Of a stretch of 64,000 bases of DNA, positions 8,680 to 16,265 are shown piece by piece. The notes beneath the pieces were generated by a model. It was not told the DNA's origin. It saw nothing but the letters and a program-made list of their open reading frames with translations, and made no database searches. The position numbers were made by a program, and so were the translations under genes. Source of the stretch: Caballeronia sordidicola (GTDB taxonomy: Bacteria > Pseudomonadota > Gammaproteobacteria > Burkholderiales > Burkholderiaceae); NCBI RefSeq assembly GCF_001544455.2, contig NZ_FCOC02000004.1, forward strand, positions 281,598 to 345,597, in the 5' to 3' direction. Position 1 is the first letter of the stretch. The number at the start of each line of letters is the position of its first letter.

Positions 8680-8702
8680 CCGCGCGGCTGTTCAAGCAGG
8701 TA

Positions 8703-10157
8703 TTAGCTTGGCTGCTCGCTTGCCGCCAGCTTTTGCGCGCGTTCCAGCGCCGAGACGATCATGTAGATGGCGCGATCGCGCGCAGCTTCATCTTGCTGGC
8801 GCAGCGCAAACGAAGGGTGATAGGTCGTGACCAGCCATCCGCCGTTGAAGGCCAGCGTTTTATCCAGATGATTGCCGAGCGAGGCCTGCCGCCCCAGCAG
8901 GCTGTGCAGCGCCGTAGCGCCCAGTGCTACGATCACGCGCGGCTTGATTGCCGCGAGTTCCTGTTCGAGCCAGACAGAACACGCATCGACTTCCCGTTGC
9001 GCGGGCGTTTTATGCAAGCGGCGCTTGCCTCGCGGCTCCCACTTGAAATGTTTGACCGCGTTGGTCATATACACGCCAGCGCGATCCAGGCCTGCGCGTT
9101 GCATCGCCGAATCGAGCAGTGCTCCGGCGGGACCAACAAAAGGCCGGCCCTTCAAGTCTTCCTGATCGCCCGGTTGCTCGCCGACCAGCATGATCGCCGC
9201 TTGAGCCGGCCCTTCGCCTTGTACAGCTTGCGTTGCCTGACGCCACAGTTCGCAGCGGCGGCAGGCATCGAGTGAGGTTGTGGCATTTCGCGCGGGCTGC
9301 GCCTTGTCAGCTTCCATGACAATGGCCTTGCCGCTTGTCAGGCTCATTGCGCCCACGGCGCTCGCCTGCGCCACTTTTCTTGCGCCGCTGCGGGCTTCAC
9401 TGATCATGTGCGGTATCAGCGGTCCCTCCGGCAAGCCTTTCCAGAAGCGCACGGGCATGTGCTGTTGCAACGCGGTTTCGTTCAGGCGCGCCGGATTGAA
9501 CGTGCTCTTGTAATACGTGAGCCAGAGATTCTCGGCGTCGTCTTCGTTTTCCGGAAGATGATCGGCGGCGAGCGCTGGACGCCGCTCTATGCGCAGCGCC
9601 GTTCCGTTCCACATGGCAGCGCCATGCGGCGTGGTGATCATCCACGATGAACGTCCCATCCGCGCTGCAAAGTGGTCGGCGCCCCAGGCGAGAACATCGT
9701 GATCGGGTTCGTACCATGCCACGTATTCCGGTGCGCCGAGAGCCGGATCGCGCTTGCGAAAGCGCACGTAGGCAATCATGTCGTGTTTCGCGCGCCGTAC
9801 CGCCTTTGCCATCTTGTGCAGACGCACGCCGTCTTCGTCAGCGGCGGATTCCACGGCGCGATCGCCTTGCGCCCATCGCCAGATCAGTTTGTAGAGGAAC
9901 GCCCAGCGGTCCGGGTCGCGAAACAAGGCCGCTTCTTTGAGCAGCGCTGCGAAAGTTTTCGAAATGGACAGCGCGGGCGCGTCTCCGCTCAGGTTTGCTG
10001 GTTGTTCCTCATCGAAAAGCGATGGATCGCTCGACGCGTTGTCATTGACTTCACGCCATTCGATGACATCCGGCGGCAGGTTTTCCGCGAGCGCCGACAG
10101 TGCAGCCGTGCGCCACGTTGCGTATTCGCCGTCTATGACAATGCTCCGCATGCGCAT
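8703..10157 (-). CDS. udgX: DUF4130 domain fused to UdgX-type uracil-DNA glycosylase
   Basis: The 484-residue protein has two parts. Residues about 1-270 match the rSAM-associated DUF4130 family (RSIVIDGEYATWRTAALSAL, then FAYVRF-type and EYVAWYEPDHDVLAWGADHF). Residues about 300-484 are a family-4/UdgX uracil-DNA glycosylase: CRRCELW, GEQPGDQEDLKGRPFVGPAG, the NAVKHFKWE strand, the diagnostic GKRRLHKTP loop near 377-385, and TYHPSFALR. In mycobacterial UdgX the loop histidine becomes covalently linked to uracil-containing single-stranded DNA; its loop reads KRRIH. Cluster ligands appear to be Cys, Cys, His and Cys. The start is uncertain: GTG at 10172 would overlap the upstream stop (GTGA); the ATG at 10157 has a weak ribosome site. 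Confidence 0.9.
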   Translation of the reverse strand: MRMRSIVIDGEYATWRTAALSALAENLPPDVIEWREVNDNASSDPSLFDEEQPANLSGDAPALSISKTFAALLKEAALFRDPDRWAFLYKLIWRWAQGDRAVESAADEDGVRLHKMAKAVRRAKHDMIAYVRFRKRDPALGAPEYVAWYEPDHDVLAWGADHFAARMGRSSWMITTPHGAAMWNGTALRIERRPALAADHLPENEDDAENLWLTYYKSTFNPARLNETALQQHMPVRFWKGLPEGPLIPHMISEARSGARKVAQASAVGAMSLTSGKAIVMEADKAQPARNATTSLDACRRCELWRQATQAVQGEGPAQAAIMLVGEQPGDQEDLKGRPFVGPAGALLDSAMQRAGLDRAGVYMTNAVKHFKWEPRGKRRLHKTPAQREVDACSVWLEQELAAIKPRVIVALGATALHSLLGRQASLGNHLDKTLAFNGGWLVTTYHPSFALRQQDEAARDRAIYMIVSALERAQKLAASEQPS

Positions 10158-10168
10158 GGACGCACCGC

Positions 10169-11380
10169 TCACAAAAGCGAAAGCTGCACGGGTGCGGCGC
10201 TTAGCGCGCGGCGCAGATGGGCGGACGATACATCGCGAATCGGCGGCTTGTAGTCTTCCGTCGTGACGAACGGCCGCACTTTGTCCATGCTGCATCTGAG
10301 ACGCACGAGGTCGTCATAGCGAACGCGGCGCGAGCGGCGCAGATCGACAATGCGCTTGGCGTTTCTCATGCCGATGCCCGGCACCCGCGCGATCATTCGC
10401 AGCGCCGCCCGGTTGAGGTCGACAGGAAACTGTTCGCGGTGCGCGAGCGCCCAGGCAAGTTTCGGGTCGATATCGAGTGAGAGATTGCCCGGGCCGTCGA
10501 GTAGTTCGGACGCGTTGAACCCATACCCGCGCATCAGGAAGTCGGCCTGATACAGCCGATGCTCGCGCAATAGCGGCGGTGCCTGCAACGGCACGGCGGA
10601 CGGGCTGTCCGGAATCGGGCTGAAGGCCGAGTAGTAGACGCGCTTGAGCCTGTACGACCCGTACAGCGTTTCGGCGGTCGCGAGGATGGTCTGGTCGTCC
10701 GTGCTATCCGCACCCACGATCATCTGCGTGCTTTGTCCCGCCGGCGCGAATTTCGGCCCTTTAGGCTCCGCTTCCGATTCTTCCTGCGCCACGCGAATGG
10801 AACTCATCGCGATCTTGATGGTGCGTCCGCTCTTTTCGGGCGCGAGCTTTTGCAGACCGCCATCGGTGGGCAATTCGATGTTGACGCTCAGCCGGTCCGC
10901 AAACAGCCCCGCTTGCGCGATCAGTTCGGGATCGGCGTCGGGAATGGTCTTCAGATGGATATAGCCACGAAACTGATGGTCTTCCCGCAAGGACTGCGCA
11001 ACGCGAACCAGTTGTTCCATGGTGTAGTTCGACGAGCGAATGATCCCGGAACTCAGAAACAACCCGTCGATGTAGTTTCGCCGGTAAAAGTCCACCGTCA
11101 GATCGACCACTTCCCGCGGCGTGAAGCGCGCACGCGGCACATTGCTCGAGCGCCGGTTCACACAGTATTGACAGTCGTACTGACAAAAGTTGGTCAGCAA
11201 AATCTTGAGCAGCGAGACGCAGCGCCCGTCGGGCGTGAAACTGTGGCAGATTCCTGCGCCCGTGCTGGCGCCGAGCCCTTCAAGACCTCGCGATGTCCGC
11301 TTCGGTGCGCCGCTGCTTGCGCAGGATGCATCGTATTTCGCGGCATCGGCGAGGATTTCCAGCTTTTCGGACAACTCCAT
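10169..11380 (-). CDS. Putative DNA modification/repair radical SAM protein with C-terminal HhH
   Basis: The 403-residue protein has the radical SAM cluster motif as CQYDCQYC (Cys at about 66, 70 and 73), preceded by RCVSLLKILLTNF. SAM-site elements follow: GLFLSSGIIRSSNYTMEQL, RGYIHLKTIPDADPELI and DRLSVNIELPTDGG. Near residues 330-360 is a helix-hairpin-helix, ARVPGIGMRNAKRIVDLRR, a common DNA-binding element. This layout matches the family named 'putative DNA modification/repair radical SAM protein', which usually neighbours the DUF4130/UdgX gene as here. The ATG at 11380 is used; a TTG four codons earlier lies in a palindrome. A LexA-type box ends 15 bp upstream, suggesting SOS control. 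The chemical step is unknown. Confidence 0.9.
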   Translation of the reverse strand: MELSEKLEILADAAKYDASCASSGAPKRTSRGLEGLGASTGAGICHSFTPDGRCVSLLKILLTNFCQYDCQYCVNRRSSNVPRARFTPREVVDLTVDFYRRNYIDGLFLSSGIIRSSNYTMEQLVRVAQSLREDHQFRGYIHLKTIPDADPELIAQAGLFADRLSVNIELPTDGGLQKLAPEKSGRTIKIAMSSIRVAQEESEAEPKGPKFAPAGQSTQMIVGADSTDDQTILATAETLYGSYRLKRVYYSAFSPIPDSPSAVPLQAPPLLREHRLYQADFLMRGYGFNASELLDGPGNLSLDIDPKLAWALAHREQFPVDLNRAALRMIARVPGIGMRNAKRIVDLRRSRRVRYDDLVRLRCSMDKVRPFVTTEDYKPPIRDVSSAHLRRALSAAPVQLSLL

Positions 11381-11428
11381 GCTGATCGCCAATACTGTAT
11401 ATGCGTACAGTATTGGCGATCAGCATGG
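11377..11428. repeat. Perfect 23-bp inverted repeat around a LexA-type box
   Basis: The arms 11377-11399 and 11406-11428 are exact reverse complements separated by TATGCG. The left arm includes the start codon of the radical-SAM gene; the right arm repeats the same start context on the other strand, giving a rightward ATG at 11425 that opens only a 12-codon frame (MEKRKCFRSEIR, stop at 11461). The whole element can form a large cruciform or RNA hairpin. Confidence 0.9.
11395..11410. promoter_or_regulatory. LexA-type SOS box
   Basis: CTGTATATGCGTACAG matches the proteobacterial LexA consensus CTG-N10-CAG with the preferred TATATxxxTA-like centre. It is 15 bp upstream of the radical-SAM ATG and lies at the centre of the 23-bp inverted repeat. 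Confidence 0.85.
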
Positions 11429-11477
11429 AAAAGCGCAAGTGCTTTCGCAGCGAAATCAGGTGACGGAACAGCGGGTT

Positions 11478-12497
11478 TCAGCGTCCACGCCGCCGATAAA
11501 ACGTCCACCAGCCCGCAAGCACGGTAAAAGTCGCCACGATTGCGACCATCAGCCAGAAGCCGTGTTTGTTCTCGGCAAGAGGAATGCCGCCCACGTTCAT
11601 GCCCATGATGCCGGCCACTATGTTGATGGGCAGCGCCAGCACCGTGACCAGCGTCAGCGTGAAAAGCGTCCGGTTGCTTTGTTCGTCCAGCCGCGCGGCG
11701 ATTTCTTCCTGCAAGAGTTTGATGCGCTCGACCAGCCCGGCCAGATCGCCCAGGACGAGCGAAAATTCTTCTGTGGCGTCGCGCAGATCCTGCAAGTCGA
11801 GGGTTTGCAGCCAGCGCGGCGGCCGCGCGAGCAGCCGGAAAATCGAGCCCGGCTCGGGCGCAAGCAGACGCTGCAGGCGCACCAGCACCCGCCGCGACGC
11901 ACCCAGTTCAGAGCGCGTGGCGGGCGTGCGCATCGAGAGAAAACGGTCCTCGACCTTATCGATTTCGATACTCGTGCGCCGTACGATCTGGACCAGCAGA
12001 TCGGCCTGGTCGCGCAGCAGATGGATCAGCAGTTCGACTGTCGAGCGGAACGGCTCGCCGCTGCGCACGGCTTCGCGCAAGGTATCGATGGAGCGCAGTG
12101 GTTTCAGGCGCGCCGTGACCATCAGCTTTTCGCGCGTATAAACCCAGAGCGTGGCAATTTCAGAAGGCGTGACGTCGAAGTTGAACATCACGTCGTTGAT
12201 GACGGCGAGCAGCGCGCCTTCCTGATGCTCGATGCGCGTGGAGTGCGAACCTTCGCGCAGTGTTTCGAAGAAGGCGTCGGGCAGTTCGAGCTGGGTGCGC
12301 ATCCAGCGTTCGCTCGCGCCATTGGCGAGATCGAAATGCAGCCAGACGAAGTCGCCCGCGTCCTGGCCGGCGTTGCACTGCGCAAGCCAGTCGAGCGCGC
12401 CGGCTGAATCAATGGGGACGCCCGCTGTGTCCTCTGCAAAGCGAAAGCCGCACACGAGGCCGGAAAAATCGGAAGCGTAGGGCAAGGCGGTGGTCAT
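11478..12497 (-). CDS. CorA-superfamily metal ion transporter, ZntB-like
   Basis: The 339-residue protein has a large N-terminal cytoplasmic domain (about 280 residues), a long helix, and two C-terminal membrane helices. The family signature GMN is present in IVAGIMGMNVGGIPL, followed by KHGFWLMVAIVATFTVLAGW. The mid-region (EDRFLSMR, RRVLVRLQRLLAPEPGSIFRLLARPPRW) is typical of ZntB rather than classic CorA. The family forms pentameric channels; ZntB moves zinc, with proton coupling proposed. The ribosome site is weak. It ends just right of the mirror frame beside the LexA element. Confidence 0.9.
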   Translation of the reverse strand: MTTALPYASDFSGLVCGFRFAEDTAGVPIDSAGALDWLAQCNAGQDAGDFVWLHFDLANGASERWMRTQLELPDAFFETLREGSHSTRIEHQEGALLAVINDVMFNFDVTPSEIATLWVYTREKLMVTARLKPLRSIDTLREAVRSGEPFRSTVELLIHLLRDQADLLVQIVRRTSIEIDKVEDRFLSMRTPATRSELGASRRVLVRLQRLLAPEPGSIFRLLARPPRWLQTLDLQDLRDATEEFSLVLGDLAGLVERIKLLQEEIAARLDEQSNRTLFTLTLVTVLALPINIVAGIMGMNVGGIPLAENKHGFWLMVAIVATFTVLAGWWTFYRRRGR

Positions 12498-12718
12498 CGG
12501 GAGCTGGAAGTAAAAGCGGTTCAGCCACGCATTGTCCGTGTCAAACGCGGCATGGCGAGCATCGCTTGTAACGGATTTGCGTTACTGTTGGGAGAATGCC
12601 GCGTGACACGCAATGGACTTATGGCTGTCACGCCACATGGTTAGACTCGCGCGGTGCAAGAAGGCCGTCGCGCGCAGCCCGACCCTTCTCGTTTCATTGA
12701 GCTTCACGGGGAACACAT

Positions 12719-13051
12719 ATGGAAGATCGCGTCGAGCAGGACGAACCCACGCAGACCACGGCCGATGGACTGACGCGGCTGGCGGCAAGCATCGTCGAAT
12801 TGCTGGGCGAGCAGGCAATCGATAGCCGTCTAGGCGCAAAACTGCTGAAGCGGCTCGAGAAAGAAGCGAAGCTGGTCGCGGAATATGGCCCGCAACCGCT
12901 TGGCAAGGCACAGAAGCGTACGTTACGCGAGGCGCTGGACAAGCTTGACGAGGCGCTGCGTCATTTCGATGCAAATTTGCTGGTTCTGGCAAATGCCAAG
13001 CTACGCTCAACGGACGAATCTTCTGGCAAAAAGGTAAAAACGAAGTCCTGA
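12719..13051 (+). CDS. Conserved-looking small cytoplasmic protein, unknown function
   Basis: The 110-residue protein starts at an ATG preceded by CACGGGGAAC, a good ribosome site. It is strongly helical and charged: LTRLAASIVELLGEQAIDSRLGAKLLKRLEKEAKLVAEYG, then KAQKRTLREALDKLDEALRHF, with a Lys-rich tail. Several heptad-like leucine spacings suggest a coiled coil or helical bundle. No family is recognised. It is divergent from the ZntB-like gene and alone in its unit; the response regulator follows 180 bp later. Confidence 0.7.
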   Translation: MEDRVEQDEPTQTTADGLTRLAASIVELLGEQAIDSRLGAKLLKRLEKEAKLVAEYGPQPLGKAQKRTLREALDKLDEALRHFDANLLVLANAKLRSTDESSGKKVKTKS

Positions 13052-13232
13052 ATTTTAGGGTTCCGGTACGCCCGCGCTTTCGCTGCGGGCCGTGCATTCA
13101 CAGGCCAACCGATTATCAGCCAAGACGTTTCGGCGTTTGTTGTTTCACAACCGCATGAATCGCTCGTGACACTTATGCAAGTAGGCGCGGAAAATGCTGT
13201 ATTTGCTGCACTTGCATAATTTAGAGCGGTCA

Positions 13233-13670
13233 ATGCTTTCAGTTTCCTCCTCCCCAAACTGCGTGTTGTGGACCAACCGAAACGTCGACGCCGATCATGA
13301 CCGATGGCGCATCCTCGTTGTCGACGACAACGCCGCGGCCGCCGAAGGCCTGGCTGCTGCGCTCAACGCGGACGGCTGCGACGCGCGCTATGCGCTCAGT
13401 GGCGTGGATGCACTCCAGGCCGTTGAGGACTGGATCCCGCATGTTGTGGTGCTCGATATCAGCATGCCCGAACACGATGGTTTCGCCACGGCGCGCGTCC
13501 TGCGCAGAATTTCACCTACTCGCAATGCCGGGATCATCGCTTTTACGGCTCATGGTGAAGACTACGTGCGCTCAAAGGGGATGCATGCGGGATTCGACGG
13601 TTATTGCCAGAAAGGCAATGCACCTGGTGTCTTGGTCCAGTTGATCAGCAAAATGGTGCAGGTTCACTGA
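13233..13670 (+). CDS. Stand-alone receiver-domain response regulator
   Basis: The protein has 145 residues from the ATG at 13233; an earlier ATG at 13194 would add 13 residues. After a roughly 25-residue unstructured lead, one CheY-like domain shows all key positions: the acidic pair in WRILVVDDNAAAAEG, the phospho-acceptor Asp in VVVLDISMPEHDG, Thr in IIAFTAHGEDY and Lys in DGYCQKGNAP. No output domain follows, so it would act through protein contacts. No histidine kinase is adjacent. Confidence 0.88.
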   Translation: MLSVSSSPNCVLWTNRNVDADHDRWRILVVDDNAAAAEGLAAALNADGCDARYALSGVDALQAVEDWIPHVVVLDISMPEHDGFATARVLRRISPTRNAGIIAFTAHGEDYVRSKGMHAGFDGYCQKGNAPGVLVQLISKMVQVH

Positions 13671-13716
13671 TCCGAACCTGATTATTCACGCTCTTTTGTC
13701 CCCAAAATAAAGCGAT

Positions 13717-13741
13717 GCGAGCCTTGTACAGGCTCGCTTTT
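13717..13741 (+). terminator. Intrinsic terminator of the receiver gene
   Basis: GCGAGCCT and AGGCTCGC form an 8-bp stem with a five-base loop, followed directly by TTTT, about 45 bp after the receiver stop codon. Confidence 0.85.
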
Positions 13742-13934
13742 GCTATTTCCAGGCCGGGTTGGATGCCTGCGATTATGCTTCCATCCTGAATAGTGTATTG
13801 AAGTTTATGGGGATAAAAAACCGATAGTAGGGGTATACACTGCATTTCATCGACGAAGCAGCCGGCAACACATAGCGGGACAGCTGCAACGCCTTGTGAA
13901 CCAGTTGTACGTCTACCCAATATCGGAGCTCATC

Positions 13935-14204
13935 ATGAAAAAGAATCTTCTTGCATCGTTGCTTATCGCTGCAACCGCTTCTATCGCTGTACCCGCATTT
14001 GCGAGCGGCTATGGTCCGGCGCCGTCATATCGTCCGTCGGTTGGTGCTCCCGCTTCGCAGCAAGGCCAGAACACGCAAACGCTCGCTGCTGAAAGCCGTA
14101 ACGCCGACGTAAATGGTTATGGCGGCGCGAAGTCGCTGACGCAATCGGGTTCGACGACCCGCGACAGCAGCGCCAAGTCGCAAGCAGTTTTCTTCGGTCA
14201 GTAA
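13935..14204 (+). CDS. Small exported protein of unknown function
   Basis: The 89-residue protein begins with a textbook signal peptide, MKKNLLASLLIAATASIAVPAFA, after a GGAG site. The mature part of about 65 residues is polar and Ser/Gln/Gly-rich (YGPAPSYRPSVGAPASQQ, then TLAAESRNADVNGYGG) and has no cysteine or membrane segment. Such short periplasmic proteins are common and numerous in Burkholderia. I do not recognise a domain. It has its own promoter region of about 190 bp after the preceding terminator and ends before a strong hairpin. Confidence 0.75.
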   Translation: MKKNLLASLLIAATASIAVPAFASGYGPAPSYRPSVGAPASQQGQNTQTLAAESRNADVNGYGGAKSLTQSGSTTRDSSAKSQAVFFGQ

Positions 14205-14290
14205 TTCGCGGGCCTTTGTGGGCCGTTACGCGCACAACCGGCAACCTGTTGCCGTCCTGATTGCGTAAAGCCCTGATGACCGTGCAATGC

Positions 14291-14328
14291 GCAAACGCCC
14301 GCTGGACTTGGATCCAGCGGGCGTTTGC
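14291..14328. terminator. Strong hairpin between convergent genes
   Basis: GCAAACGCCCGCTGG and its exact reverse complement form a 15-bp stem around an 8-base loop, lying between the small exported gene and cheV. The T run is weak, so it may be a terminator for either side or an RNA-stability element. Confidence 0.75.
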
Positions 14329-14353
14329 GTTTCTGGCCGATCTTCCGGACGTT

Positions 14354-15313
14354 TCAGGTGCCGGTCTTCAGCGCGTTGCGCATCACGGTCGCAAGCTCGG
14401 CCGGCGCGAATTTCGATACATACGCGTTCGCACCCACTTTTCGAACGTGTTCTTCGTTTGCGGATCCGGACAGCGACGAATGAATCACCACCGGAATTGC
14501 CTGCATGCCGGCATTCGCCTTGATGCGGCGCGTGAGCGTGAAGCCGTCCATTTCCGGCATTTCCAGGTCCGTCAGCACCAGCGCGATTTCGTCCGAGGCG
14601 AGACGGCCTTCTGACTCGGCCTTGCGCTGCATGTCCTCCAGTACATTCCACGCTTCCTGGCCACTCTTTGTCATGATGAACGACACGCCCATGGCGTTCA
14701 GGCTTTGCTCGATCAGGCTGCGTGCTACGCCGGAGTCATCGGCGGCGAGCACTTTGGTGCCGGGTTTCAAGACGAGACGGCCTGTGCTGGATTCGTTGAT
14801 TTCGTCTTCCGTTGAAGGCAGCACGTCGCGCAAGATCTGTTCGACGTCGAGCACCTGCGCGAGGCGCGAGCCGTCCACGTTGCCGTCCAGCCGGGCAAAA
14901 CTCGTGACGGTGCGCCCGCTCGAATGCGATTCCGCCGACAAAACCTGATTCCATTCCAGCCGGACAATATCGTCGACTTCCTCGACGGCGAAGCCTTGCG
15001 TGGTGCGGGCGAATTCCGTGACCAGCAGGATTTTCGGACCGTTCTTCGGACGGCAACCGGTAACTTGCGCCAGATCGATGACGGGAATGATCTGGCCGCG
15101 TATATCGGCGACACCGAGAATCTCGGGGTTTGCGCCAGCGACCACGGTGATTTCGGGCATCGCGAGAATCTCACGCACCTTGAACACATTGATGCCGTAG
15201 AGCTCGCGCTGCTCCGAACCGGGCGCTTCGCCCAGGCGGAACAGGAGCAGCTCGAACATGTTGTTGCCGGCGAGCCGAACGCGCTGTTCGATATCGTGTT
15301 GTGAGCTGCTCAA
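14354..15313 (-). CDS. cheV: CheV chemotaxis scaffold (CheW domain plus receiver)
   Basis: The 319-residue protein joins two domains. Residues about 18-165 are CheW-like: LFRLGEAPGSEQRELYGINV, EIPEIT-type loop, GVADIRGQIIPVIDLAQVTG and VDDIVRLEW. Residues about 185-315 are a receiver with the acidic pair (VLAADDSGVARS), the phospho-acceptor in VLTDLEMPEMDGFTL, Ser in VIHSSLSGS in place of Thr, and Lys in AYVSKFAP. CheV couples chemoreceptors to CheA at the membrane array and is tuned by phosphorylation. It is isolated here from other chemotaxis genes, which is usual for Burkholderia CheV. Confidence 0.95.
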   Translation of the reverse strand: MSSSQHDIEQRVRLAGNNMFELLLFRLGEAPGSEQRELYGINVFKVREILAMPEITVVAGANPEILGVADIRGQIIPVIDLAQVTGCRPKNGPKILLVTEFARTTQGFAVEEVDDIVRLEWNQVLSAESHSSGRTVTSFARLDGNVDGSRLAQVLDVEQILRDVLPSTEDEINESSTGRLVLKPGTKVLAADDSGVARSLIEQSLNAMGVSFIMTKSGQEAWNVLEDMQRKAESEGRLASDEIALVLTDLEMPEMDGFTLTRRIKANAGMQAIPVVIHSSLSGSANEEHVRKVGANAYVSKFAPAELATVMRNALKTGT

Positions 15314-15639
15314 GGTGTTCTCCTGATCGATTATGCCGGGCTTTGTCCAGCCGGTTCTTGATTAGCGGCGCGCTGCAGGGAAACTGAAGCTCCTTTTCAC
15401 GATTTATGACAGCGGCGTTTCAGCGTGTTGCACGTCCTATCGGGGTTGACCCTTGGACGGGGTAAAACCCAAGTTTCCAGGCGTCCGGGCGCCGGGCAGG
15501 TGGCCTATACTTTTTGAATGGGCTGGGTAATAGGCATGTAAGACAGACATGCGAGACACGACGCAGGCAAGCCCAGGCAAGATCCCCAGTGAAGCGCCCG
15601 CCAGCCGGCAGGCGCCGCGCGGTTCAACGGAGGCGTTCG
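15314..15639. other. Divergent intergenic region (326 bp)
   Basis: The region between cheV and the CBS gene holds both promoters. A TATACT element at 15506-15511 could be a -10 box for the CBS gene; no convincing -35 was found at the right distance. GCATGT/ACATGC forms a small inverted repeat at about 15534-15552. No coding signal was found. Confidence 0.45.
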
Positions 15640-16080
15640 ATGGCAACAGTCGCACAAGTTCTCAATTCGAAACCCGATCACACCATCTTCACGATCGCCG
15701 ACACGGCGTCGGTCTACGACGCTATCGTCCTGATGGCGGAAAAGCATATTGGCGCGCTGGTCGTGACGCACGGTGAAGCGATTGTCGGGATCATGACGGA
15801 GCGTGACTACGCGCGCAAAGTCGTGCTGATGGACCGGGTATCGCGGCAAACGCCGGTACATGAAATCATGACTTCGCAAGTGCGTTTCGTGCGCCCGGAC
15901 CAGACCACGGACGACTGCATGGCGCTCATGACAGAAAAACGCATGCGGCATTTGCCAGTGATCGATGGCGAAAAGCTCGTGGGCATGATTTCCATCGGCG
16001 ATCTGGTTAAAAACATCATTTCGGAGCAGCAACTCACCATTCACCAACTCGAAGGGTACATACGCGGCGAGCATATGTAG
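15640..16080 (+). CDS. CBS-pair domain protein
   Basis: This 146-residue protein has two CBS motifs covering nearly its full length. The first spans about residues 8-65 (KPDHTIFTIADTASVYDAIV, then GALVVTHGEAIVGIMTERDYARK) and the second about 75-130 (RPDQTTDDCMALMTEKRMRHLPVI, LVGMISIGDLVKNIISE). CBS pairs bind adenosine nucleotides such as AMP, ATP or SAM and act as energy sensors. GGAGG lies about seven bases before the ATG at 15640. It is a single-gene unit ended by a strong terminator. The partner protein is unknown. Confidence 0.92.
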   Translation: MATVAQVLNSKPDHTIFTIADTASVYDAIVLMAEKHIGALVVTHGEAIVGIMTERDYARKVVLMDRVSRQTPVHEIMTSQVRFVRPDQTTDDCMALMTEKRMRHLPVIDGEKLVGMISIGDLVKNIISEQQLTIHQLEGYIRGEHM

Positions 16081-16098
16081 GCCTGTTTTTCTTGCTAC

Positions 16099-16133
16099 GA
16101 AGCCGCGCTGCATCATGCAGCGCGGCTTCTTTT
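16099..16133 (+). terminator. Intrinsic terminator of the CBS gene
   Basis: GAAGCCGCGCTGCA and TGCAGCGCGGCTTC make a perfect 14-bp stem with a 3-base loop and TTTT after it, 18 bp beyond the stop codon. Confidence 0.92.
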
Positions 16134-16265
16134 AGGTTAATAGACTGTAAGCTGATTGTTATAATCATCGGGCGCCGCGGTGCCTGATATTGCTTGATAT
16201 TACCTGCAGGCGCGCCCGTTCAATCATCGAGCAATGCTCGATCCGACCCGACAGGAGCGCCATTC

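Noticed and set aside
10158..10295. A longer N-terminus for the DUF4130-UdgX protein
   Set aside because: The extension overlaps the end of the radical-SAM gene, is Arg/Ala-rich and unlike the family; only the last few codons (GTG at 10172) remain possible.
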